Shown: piece by piece, positions 1 through 5,391 of the stretch
Layout: each line of letters opens with the position of its first letter
Numbering within the stretch: the stretch's first letter is position 1
Notes under the pieces: model-generated
The model's database searches: none
Told to the model about the DNA's origin: nothing
What the model saw: only the letters and a program-made list of their open reading frames with translations
Origin: Opitutus sp. GAS368
Lineage (GTDB): Bacteria; Verrucomicrobiota; Verrucomicrobiae; Opitutales; UBA953
Length of the DNA: 5,391 bases
Assembly (NCBI GenBank): GCA_943332745.1
Contig: CALQQQ010000097.1
Location: forward strand, 1-5,391
Direction: 5' to 3'
Translations under genes and position numbers: made by a program

Positions 1-85
1 CCCACCCCCATCTGAGATAATAGTGCCAATACGAGAGATACTTAGCCTAGCAATGGGCTGGGGACATGGTAAACTGAACCTCTGA
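1..85 (+). other. 5' leader upstream of the first gene
   Basis: This short stretch is richer in A/T than the genes that follow and must hold the leader, and possibly the promoter, of the three-gene cluster. A GATAAT hexamer at 16-21 resembles a -10 box, but its -35 partner would lie outside the window, so it cannot be judged. There is no purine-rich ribosome binding site in the last 15 bases. A TGA stop at 83-85 lies in frame and directly abuts the ATG at 86, so the first gene cannot start further upstream in that frame. I see no coding sequence here. Confidence 0.4.
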
Positions 86-2512
86 ATGAAGCCCCCGTTC
101 ACGTTATTCCTTTTCCCCACGGTCTGCACCTTGCTGGCTGCAGGTCTCGCTGCCGCTGATACCCCCGCCTTTGAGTCCAAAGTCCAAGACTACCTGGAGG
201 CGAATTGCCTGAAGTGCCACGACGGGAAGTCCGATAAGAGCGATTTCCGCATCGATAATCTTTCCCGCAAGGTCGGCCTGGAGAACACGCCCCAGTGGCG
301 TGAGATCCTCGACCGCATCAGCTCCGGCGAGATGCCGCCCAAGAAGGAGAAGAAGCGTCCCTCCGCCGCAGAGAGCAACTACGTGGTCGATTGGCTTTCC
401 ACCCGTCTGCTTGAAGGTGAAGCCACCCGCCTCGCCGCCCGCGGTCCGGTGAACTACAATCGCCTCACCCGCGACGAGTATGTGAACACGATCCGTGATT
501 TGCTCGGGGTGCAGTTCGATGCCGCTGACCCCGGAGGTCTCCTGGAAGACGCGGAGTGGCACGGCTTTGAGCGCCTCGGCTCGGTGATGACGCTGTCTCC
601 TTCTAATATCGAGAAATACCTCGCCGCCGGTGAACTCGTGCTCAACGAGGCCTACCCGGTCAAAAAGACCCCGCCGATGTCCGGCACGAAGCGGACCTAC
701 GTCGAGACGCAGATCAGCGAGCCGCATCGCACCATCCTGAAGGAGCGCGGTCTCTTCGATAAGATTCGCTTCGAGATGTGGCCGGGCGATCTCTTCCGCT
801 ATTCGAACCTGGAAAACAATCCCGCCATGGTGCTCGAGCCAGGCGTCTACGAGATTAGCTACACGCTCAGCGGCCTGCGCGCCCCGGGCGCCCGCCCGCC
901 CCGCCTACTTGTCTATGAGGAGAAGCTCGATCGCGTGCTCCATGAGCAAGACGTGATCGCCCCCGAAGATAAGCCGACCACGGTTACATTCCGCGCCCAC
1001 TTACCGAAGGGCCGACCGACAATTCATGTCATCAACGACATCCCCGGCCCGTCCAATCTCCCTCGCTCGGGTCGCCATGGTAATAAGCCCTTCATCAGCA
1101 CTAAGGATGGCCGCATTCCGTGGCAGGTGAAGTTGACGGATGAGCAGGGGCAGCCCCGCTATTCGTTCCTCATTCTCGACACAATCTCGTGGCGCGGCCC
1201 CATCATCGAAGACGATGTGGCGAAGCGCCGTGCCGAATACATGCCGGTATCGACCACGGACCTCGCCCAGGTCCGCGAGGGTTTCACCCGCTTGGCTCGC
1301 CGGGCTTTCCGTCGCCCCGTCGGCGAACAGGAAGTCGAACGCTACGTCAGCATTGTGAAGGCCGAACTGGCCTCCGGTGAGAAGTTCCCCGACGCAGTCA
1401 AGGTCGGGATGCTCTCCATTCTCTGCTCGAAGAGTTTCCTGTTCATCACCGAGGGCGATCCCGAGACGAAGCGCAAGACGCTCAACGATTGGGAGCTCGC
1501 CACTCGTCTCTCGTATTTCCTCTGGAGTACGATGCCCGATGACGAACTGCTCGCCGCCGCCGAACAGGGTAAGCTGCGCGATAAAGCCGAACTCACCCGC
1601 CAGACGGCCCGCCTGCTCGCCGACCCTCGCTCCAAGCGCTTCACGGATTCCTTCGCCAATCAGTGGCTGCAACTCCGCAAGGTGGGCCGCTTCCCGCCCG
1701 ACAAGAAACTCTACCCGGATTACGACGGTAACCTCGAGAAGAGCATGGTCGGCGAGACGAAGGCCTTCTTCCGTGAGGTCCTACAGAGCGGCCTGACGCT
1801 TCGCGAGTTCATCAACTCCGATTGGACGATGATGAACGCCCGGATGGCCACGTTCTACGGCCTGCCCGAAGGTGATCTGCCCCGCGATGACTTCAAGCGC
1901 GTCACGCTCCCCGTCGATAGCCACCGCGGCGGCCTACTCACGCAGGCATCCATTCTTTCGCTGACGTCCGATGGTACCCGCCATCGCCCCGTGCATCGCG
2001 GCGTCTGGATCTCCGACTCGATCCTCGGTAAGGTTCCGCCTCCTCCGCCCGCCAACGTTGAGCCCATTCCCACCAACGCCATCACGGGTGCCAAGGTCTC
2101 CCTCCGCACGAAGCTGGAAGCCCATATTCACGATCAGCGCTGCGCTGCGTGTCACGCCCGCATGGATCCACTCGGTTTGGCCTTTGAAAACTTCGACGCC
2201 ATCGGCCGCTGGCGGACCGAGGAGACTATCGAAGGGGAGGGTGCTAACCCGAAGGTGAATGCAGCTGGCACGTTCCCGGATGGCCGTGCCTATGAGAACC
2301 CCGAGCAGTTCAAGGCCTTGCTCGGTGAGAAGATCGATTCCTTCAATCTGGCCTTCATCGAGAAGCTCGCCACCTACGGCCTGCGCCGCGCCCCGACATT
2401 CGCCGACCGCGAAGCCCTCGCCCGCCTCGCCCAGACCGGCAAGGAAAAGAACTACCGCCTCCGCGATATTATAGAGGCGTTCGTCCTCTCCGACCTGTTC
2501 GCCCAGCGTTAA
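86..2512 (+). CDS. Secreted two-heme PSCyt1/DUF1587-DUF1595-DUF1592-DUF1588-DUF1585 protein
   Basis: This is a large exported protein of the planctomycete/verrucomicrobial cytochrome class; its reaction is not known, but covalently bound heme outside the cytoplasm implies electron transfer. Residues 1-24 form a Sec signal peptide (hydrophobic core, AAA before D25). A PSCyt1-type cytochrome c domain follows, with heme motif CLKCH at 41-45 and a likely distal Met83 in GEMPP. Next come DUF1587 (about 122-187, YNRLTRDEYVNTIRDLLGV), a beta-rich insert (about 200-390), DUF1595 (about 394-455, RRAFRRPVGEQEVERY), DUF1592 (about 465-592, LATRLSYFLW), DUF1588 (about 611-710, RGGLLTQASIL) and DUF1585 (about 729-800). 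A second motif, CAACH, lies at 686-690. Length and domain order look complete, with no frameshift. The start is fixed by an in-frame TGA immediately before the ATG; no Shine-Dalgarno is visible. The DUF1552 gene follows after 34 bp, the usual partner arrangement. Domain assignment is by recalled family motifs; the function is inference. Confidence 0.93.
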   Translation: MKPPFTLFLFPTVCTLLAAGLAAADTPAFESKVQDYLEANCLKCHDGKSDKSDFRIDNLSRKVGLENTPQWREILDRISSGEMPPKKEKKRPSAAESNYVVDWLSTRLLEGEATRLAARGPVNYNRLTRDEYVNTIRDLLGVQFDAADPGGLLEDAEWHGFERLGSVMTLSPSNIEKYLAAGELVLNEAYPVKKTPPMSGTKRTYVETQISEPHRTILKERGLFDKIRFEMWPGDLFRYSNLENNPAMVLEPGVYEISYTLSGLRAPGARPPRLLVYEEKLDRVLHEQDVIAPEDKPTTVTFRAHLPKGRPTIHVINDIPGPSNLPRSGRHGNKPFISTKDGRIPWQVKLTDEQGQPRYSFLILDTISWRGPIIEDDVAKRRAEYMPVSTTDLAQVREGFTRLARRAFRRPVGEQEVERYVSIVKAELASGEKFPDAVKVGMLSILCSKSFLFITEGDPETKRKTLNDWELATRLSYFLWSTMPDDELLAAAEQGKLRDKAELTRQTARLLADPRSKRFTDSFANQWLQLRKVGRFPPDKKLYPDYDGNLEKSMVGETKAFFREVLQSGLTLREFINSDWTMMNARMATFYGLPEGDLPRDDFKRVTLPVDSHRGGLLTQASILSLTSDGTRHRPVHRGVWISDSILGKVPPPPPANVEPIPTNAITGAKVSLRTKLEAHIHDQRCAACHARMDPLGLAFENFDAIGRWRTEETIEGEGANPKVNAAGTFPDGRAYENPEQFKALLGEKIDSFNLAFIEKLATYGLRRAPTFADREALARLAQTGKEKNYRLRDIIEAFVLSDLFAQR

Positions 2513-2546
2513 TCATTTATAACAAAACCCCACCCCATCCATTCTC

Positions 2547-3920
2547 ATGTCTAACCTCAATCTTAACAAGTGGCGCATTAGCCGTCGCCAGATGCTCCGC
2601 GGCCTCGGCGCCACCATCGCCCTTCCGATGCTGGATTGTATGGCGGCCTTGGCTTCCGACCCGAAGCCGTTAGCCAAACCTAAGCGCAGCGTCTTCCTCT
2701 ATATCCCGAACGGGGTGAACACGCTCACCTGGCAGATCGAGAAGGCCGGCCGTGATTTCGAATTCACCAAGCCGCTCGCCGCCCTCGAACGCCACCGCGC
2801 CGACGTGACGCCCATCAGCGGCCTCCACCACCCCCAGGTGCTCGGCAAGCACCACAATTGCGAACGCGTCTGGCTCACGGGCGCCAACGTTCCCGCCGAT
2901 GGTGGCGCTTTCCGTAATACGGTCTCGGTCGACCAGCTGATGGCGGAAGTGCAGGGTGCCTCAACCCGCTTTGCCTCCCTCGAGATGGCCATCGAAGGCA
3001 ACTCGCTGGCTTGGTCTCGCGATGGCATCCAAATCCCCGCCGAGCGTAATACGCAGAATATTTTCAATATGCTCTTCGGCGTGGAGAAGGACAGTAAGGA
3101 GACCATCCGCCGCCGCCTCAGCCGCCGGGGCAGCATTCTCGATCTCGTCTCCGACGATGCCAAGAGCTTCAATCGCTCCCTGGGCACGGAAGACCGTTCC
3201 AAGCTCGATGAATACCTGACGGCCGTCCGCCAGGTCGAAGAGCGTACCCGCCGCGCCGATGAATGGCTCAACATCCCGAAGCCGAAGCTCTCCACCGCCG
3301 AGGCCGCCCGCCTCAGCCGGAAGCTCAATATGACGGTCGTCGCCGAGTACCACCGTCTGTTCTATGATTTGATGGTGATGGCCCTGCGCACGGACTCCAC
3401 CCGCGTCATCTCCTGCATGATCTGCAGCGAGGGTAACGGCGGCGCAATCCCCGACATCGGTATCTCCCAGACCCGCCACGGTCTCTCCCACCACAACGGC
3501 GATCCGGAGCAGCTCCGCCGCCTGACGCAGACGGATACGTTCCTCATCGACCAGCTCGGCTACTTCCTCGATCAGCTGAAGATGCACAATGAGAACGGGC
3601 AATCGCTGCTCGATTCCACCCAAGTCCTCTGGGGGAGCGGCATGGCCTACGGCCACAGCCACGGTAATGCCAACCTGCCCACGATCCTCGCCGGCGGCCG
3701 TGCCCTCGGCTACAACCACGGCCAGCACGTCGACTTCAATCTCCCCAAACTCGGCAAGTACAATGTGGCCGACGCCACCGGTCACTACCGCGTCTGCTCC
3801 CGTCCAGTCGACAGCGATGCCCACCTCAGCAACCTGTTGCTGACGATGCTCAATCGCGTGGATGTGCCGGCGAAGGAGTTCTCCGATAGCCTACGCCCGA
3901 TTTCTCAGATCGTTGCCTGA
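2547..3920 (+). CDS. Tat-exported DUF1552 family protein
   Basis: This is a DUF1552 protein, a family found next to DUF1592-type cytochromes in Planctomycetota and Verrucomicrobiota. Its activity is unknown. I recall that the similar DUF1501 family is grouped with the alkaline phosphatase/sulfatase superfamily, so a metal-dependent fold is possible. The N terminus has a twin-arginine signal: SRRQML at 12-17, a hydrophobic stretch to about 33 and a plausible cut after ALA36. The residue before Cys31 is Asp, so a lipobox is unlikely. The mature part begins with the family-like strand [14 protein letters not shown] (49-62). Histidine clusters occur at 94/95, 102/103, 311/315/316 and 370/372. The segment [19 protein letters not shown] (360-378) matches the family's C-terminal signature. 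The central part (about 180-260) is helical and charged. The length of 457 aa is normal for the family. The upstream 34-bp gap has no Shine-Dalgarno motif. Tat export suggests folding, perhaps with a cofactor, before secretion. Confidence 0.93.
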   Translation: MSNLNLNKWRISRRQMLRGLGATIALPMLDCMAALASDPKPLAKPKRSVFLYIPNGVNTLTWQIEKAGRDFEFTKPLAALERHRADVTPISGLHHPQVLGKHHNCERVWLTGANVPADGGAFRNTVSVDQLMAEVQGASTRFASLEMAIEGNSLAWSRDGIQIPAERNTQNIFNMLFGVEKDSKETIRRRLSRRGSILDLVSDDAKSFNRSLGTEDRSKLDEYLTAVRQVEERTRRADEWLNIPKPKLSTAEAARLSRKLNMTVVAEYHRLFYDLMVMALRTDSTRVISCMICSEGNGGAIPDIGISQTRHGLSHHNGDPEQLRRLTQTDTFLIDQLGYFLDQLKMHNENGQSLLDSTQVLWGSGMAYGHSHGNANLPTILAGGRALGYNHGQHVDFNLPKLGKYNVADATGHYRVCSRPVDSDAHLSNLLLTMLNRVDVPAKEFSDSLRPISQIVA

Positions 3921-3945
3921 TCCAGTCCGTCCGTTCTGACCGCCC

Positions 3946-5139
3946 ATGCGTACGCTGTTCGCCTCCCTCTGCCTTCTCGTGTCCGTGGGCGCCGCCTCCG
4001 CTGCGGATGCACCGGCATATCGCACCGATGCCGAAGGGTTCATCAATGCTCCTTCGCCGAAGAAGTGGTATGCCTTGACCGATGGCGCCTTCCCGCCTGA
4101 GGGCTCTGCCCACGCGGTGTCGGGCGAACTCATCCACATCGACCACCTGGAGCGGCGTTTCTACCTCCGCGTCGACCGCAATGATAGCCAAGACCGCGGG
4201 GTCTGGGATCTCTGCATCGATGGTTTCATGCTACCCTACGGCAGTATCTTCTATCGGGGCGCTCCCGCTGCGCTCCAGGACATCCCCCAAGGCACCCACC
4301 TCCACGGCCTGTTCTACCTCAAGCCCGCCAACGATAAGGACATGCCCCCGCCGGCGGCCTTTAATCGTCGGTCGCCTGAGGGTGACTTCCGCCGCTGCTT
4401 CCAGCTTGAGGACGATTTTTCGCATCACCAGCGCCTGAAGCAGAAGTGGAAAATTGATGAGGTAAATCTCGAGAAGATGGTGCTGACTGCGACGCTACAG
4501 CAGGACGGTGCCCCCGTAGGTAAGCCGAAGCTCTTCGATCTGCTCAATGGTACGACGGTCTATAAGGGTAATGAAATCCTCGGCCTCAAGGCCTTGCAGC
4601 CCGGACAGAACGTCTTGGTTAATCTCACTTGGGTCACGCTCTACGGTCCCGGCCGCATCACTGATCTCTGGATTGATGATGCCAGCCGCGAGCAGGCCAC
4701 CGCCCGCCAGCTTGAGCGCCACCGCCTCTACATTCGGGAACGCGGCTTCCCCGGCTGGATTAACTCCGTCGACGACGTCAACGAGACCGTCACGATGACC
4801 TTCTTCGCTGGCTTCGATACGAAGTTGTTCGACGAAATGTTCACCCCCGCTCCGATCGTGCCTGGCAAAGAACCTCTGCCGGGTGCCCTGCCTAAGGGCG
4901 GCCTCGCCGTGGCCCGCGACAGCCTTATGACTTATGATCCGGTCAATGACCGCAAGGGCGCTGGCATCATGGAGTTTAAGAAGGTCCCCCTCGAATACGG
5001 TAGCTCGGGCTATCAGCTCAAAGTGAAGTGCGACATGATGCTCGAGGGCTATCGGCCCAAGCGCGTCGTCCGTTTCTTCCCGCCGTCCTGGAAGGTCAAG
5101 GAACTCCCCCGCGAAGAGAAATTCGAAGGCCGCGAGTAA
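3946..5139 (+). CDS. Secreted protein of unknown function with repeated beta-rich units
   Basis: I do not recognise this family. Residues 1-19 or 1-20 form a Sec signal peptide (RTLFASLCLLVSVG core, ASA before the cut). The mature protein lacks transmembrane segments and a lipobox, so it is probably periplasmic or extracellular. Two segments resemble each other. About 58-127 has GELIHIDHLERRFYL and then YGSIFYRG with IPQG; about 167-245 has KWKIDEVNLEKMVL and then NGTTVYKG with LQPG. A third, weaker copy may span about 269-384 (WINSVDDVNETVTM, then DSLMTY). Alternating hydrophobic residues suggest small beta barrels, possibly OB-like; this is inference. Histidines cluster at 64/67, 118/120 and 160/161. 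Aromatic residues are frequent in the strands. The gene follows the DUF1552 gene by 25 bp with no terminator and no Shine-Dalgarno, so it probably belongs to the same transcript and may serve the same exported complex. Codon use resembles that of its neighbours. The coding call is strong; the function is open. Confidence 0.88.
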   Translation: MRTLFASLCLLVSVGAASAADAPAYRTDAEGFINAPSPKKWYALTDGAFPPEGSAHAVSGELIHIDHLERRFYLRVDRNDSQDRGVWDLCIDGFMLPYGSIFYRGAPAALQDIPQGTHLHGLFYLKPANDKDMPPPAAFNRRSPEGDFRRCFQLEDDFSHHQRLKQKWKIDEVNLEKMVLTATLQQDGAPVGKPKLFDLLNGTTVYKGNEILGLKALQPGQNVLVNLTWVTLYGPGRITDLWIDDASREQATARQLERHRLYIRERGFPGWINSVDDVNETVTMTFFAGFDTKLFDEMFTPAPIVPGKEPLPGALPKGGLAVARDSLMTYDPVNDRKGAGIMEFKKVPLEYGSSGYQLKVKCDMMLEGYRPKRVVRFFPPSWKVKELPREEKFEGRE

Positions 5140-5153
5140 CCCCTTCCCCCACT

Positions 5154-5171
5154 TACCTCTGCCTCGAGGTA
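5154..5171. repeat. Inverted repeat forming a 6-bp hairpin just after the third gene
   Basis: TACCTC at 5154-5159 is the exact reverse complement of GAGGTA at 5166-5171, with a 6-base loop. The stem can extend to 8 bp outward with one T-G wobble (5153 with 5172) and C5152 with G5173. It sits 14 bases after the stop codon. The downstream side continues as GGGACGG, not a T-run, so it could protect the mRNA end or mark the edge of a repeat element but is not a typical terminator. Its right arm overlaps the left arm of the 11-bp inverted pair. Confidence 0.5.
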
Positions 5172-5187
5172 GGGACGGCTCTCCGAC

Positions 5188-5205
5188 CCGTCCGTTCGCG
5201 GACGG
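5188..5205. repeat. GC-rich 7-bp hairpin with TTCG tetraloop
   Basis: CCGTCCG (5188-5194) pairs perfectly with CGGACGG (5199-5205) around a TTCG loop (5195-5198). The loop is closed by a G-C pair, not the especially stable C-G closure. The left arm can instead pair with an upstream copy of GGACGG at 5173-5178, around a 9-base loop, giving two mutually exclusive hairpins. No T-tract follows, so an intrinsic terminator is not supported. It could stabilise the 3' end of the operon mRNA or be the core of a REP-like unit. Confidence 0.6.
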
Positions 5206-5242
5206 ACCCACGAACCTCCATCGACATCCTCTCTCTGCCGCC

Positions 5243-5272
5243 GCCTCTCTGTATTCCCAACCGCTAACCGCC
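5243..5272. repeat. 30-bp direct repeat, copy 1
   Basis: This block begins GCCTCTCTGTATTCCC and ends with CGCTAACCGCC. It is identical over 30 bases to 5362-5391, and the start positions are 119 bases apart. Similarity extends four bases to the left with one mismatch (CGCC against CGCT), giving 33 of 34. Copy 1 lies inside the 11-bp inverted pair and copy 2 outside it. Confidence 0.85.
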
Positions 5273-5279
5273 AACCGCT
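5259..5279. repeat. Three tandem 7-bp units (AACCGCY)
   Basis: Three consecutive heptamers, AACCGCT, AACCGCC and AACCGCT, run through the 3' half of direct repeat copy 1 and past its end. At copy 2 two units are visible (5378-5391) before the window stops. A variable unit count would be a likely polymorphism within the repeat family. Confidence 0.7.
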
Positions 5280-5361
5280 TCCACCTCGCGGCTCCGCCAC
5301 GCCCTACCTCGAAACCACTGCAAAAAACAATGAACCAAGAACGAAGAACACCCCTAGCGCT

Positions 5362-5391
5362 GCCTCTCTGTATTCCCAACCGCTAACCGCC
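5362..5391. repeat. 30-bp direct repeat, copy 2, reaching the window end
   Basis: This is an exact second copy of 5243-5272, running to the last base of the window, so its true right boundary is unknown. In copy 1 the next bases are AACCGCTT; whether they continue here cannot be seen. Between the copies lies 89 bases that include the right arm of the 11-bp inverted pair and an A-rich patch. Confidence 0.85.

Larger units (their letters stand above)
5164..5312. repeat. Composite element bounded by 11-bp inverted repeats
   Basis: TCGAGGTAGGG at 5164-5174 recurs as its exact reverse complement at 5302-5312, enclosing 127 bases. Read inward from each end, the shared head is followed by GC-rich, hairpin-prone sequence. 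This is the layout of two REP-like units facing each other, as in composite REP clusters. The interior contains no reading frame that resembles a transposase or any other gene. Alternatives are a small non-autonomous mobile element or chance similarity; an 11-bp perfect match in 150 bp makes chance unlikely but not impossible. Confidence 0.5.
5140..5391. other. Repeat-rich intergenic region, no gene seen
   Basis: After the third stop codon the sequence loses coding character. It becomes pyrimidine-rich on this strand, with hairpins, short tandem units and duplicated blocks (listed separately). Reading frames that cross it are continuations of antisense frames of the third gene or lack any start context. 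No tRNA, rRNA or recognisable RNA gene is visible. There is no hairpin followed by a T-run, so a classical intrinsic terminator is absent. A short A-rich patch (CAAAAAACAATGAACC) lies around 5321-5336. The region looks like an assembly of extragenic repeats of the kind dispersed in verrucomicrobial genomes. Confidence 0.65.

Noticed and set aside
16..42. Promoter -10 candidates GATAAT (16-21) and GATACT (37-42)
   Set aside because: The first would need a -35 box outside the window; the second has no acceptable -35 hexamer 16-18 bases upstream. Such AT-rich hexamers arise easily by chance.
104..727. Minus-strand reading frame opposite the N-terminal part of the cytochrome gene
   Set aside because: It is a shadow of the coding frame, which carries a signal peptide, a heme motif and DUF1587 in this stretch.
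2637..2639. Lipoprotein signal at Cys31 of the DUF1552 protein
   Set aside because: The residues before the cysteine are M-L-D, which do not fit a lipobox; a Tat signal with ordinary cleavage fits better.
2961..3824. Long minus-strand reading frame (287 codons) opposite the DUF1552 gene
   Set aside because: It lies wholly antisense to a well-supported family member. Its product is rich in low-complexity Gly/Ala/Val/Glu, as expected from the complement of GC-rich codons, and no domain is recognisable.
3927..3936. CCGTCCGTTC in the gap before the third gene, identical to 5188-5197
   Set aside because: It is a 10-base match of low complexity in GC-rich DNA. The copy at 3927 lacks the pairing arm, so there is no hairpin and chance is likely.
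5188..5205. Intrinsic terminator for the operon
   Set aside because: The stem is GC-rich, but no T-tract follows it on either strand, so Rho-independent termination is not supported.
4495..5379. Minus-strand reading frame of 294 codons starting in the intergenic repeats
   Set aside because: It begins inside repeat copy 2, crosses the hairpins and then runs antisense to the third gene. The product has no recognisable motif and its upstream context shows no start signal.
5243..5391. Possible CRISPR array
   Set aside because: There are only two copies. The interval between them (89 bases) is far longer than a spacer and itself contains other repeats. No cas gene is present.

Overview
The window (GC-rich, roughly 60% by eye) carries three genes on the plus strand, followed by about 250 bases of repeat-rich non-coding DNA. 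The first two genes form a pair typical of Planctomycetota and Verrucomicrobiota: a secreted multi-domain c-type cytochrome of the PSCyt1/DUF1587/DUF1595/DUF1592/DUF1588/DUF1585 type, then a Tat-exported DUF1552 protein. I lean towards Verrucomicrobiota (Opitutae-like). The reasons are the pairing, the absence of Shine-Dalgarno motifs and the style of the intergenic repeats. A planctomycete cannot be excluded from sequence alone.

Layout: 1-85 is an upstream leader with an in-frame stop directly before the first start codon. 86-2512 is the two-heme cytochrome-like protein (808 aa). 2547-3920 is the DUF1552 protein (457 aa). 3946-5139 is a secreted protein of 397 aa that I do not recognise; it appears to be built from two, possibly three, related beta-rich units. 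5140-5391 holds no gene. It holds a hairpin cluster, an 11-bp inverted repeat pair bounding about 149 bp, a short 7-bp tandem repeat and an exact 30-bp direct repeat whose second copy touches the window end.

The genes are separated by only 34 and 25 bp with no terminator between them, so they are probably one transcript. All three products carry N-terminal export signals: Sec-like for the first and third, twin-arginine for the second. The simplest reading is an extracytoplasmic module in which a large heme protein works with a phosphatase-superfamily-like DUF1552 partner and an accessory secreted beta protein. The biochemical role of the DUF1592/DUF1552 pair is not established to my knowledge. 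In related bacteria such genes are abundant and often lie near sulfatases and polysaccharide-degradation genes, but no such gene is in this window, so no substrate can be assigned.

The points most worth following up are the internal repeats of the third protein and its possible obligate link to the cytochrome/DUF1552 pair, and the composite repeat region downstream.
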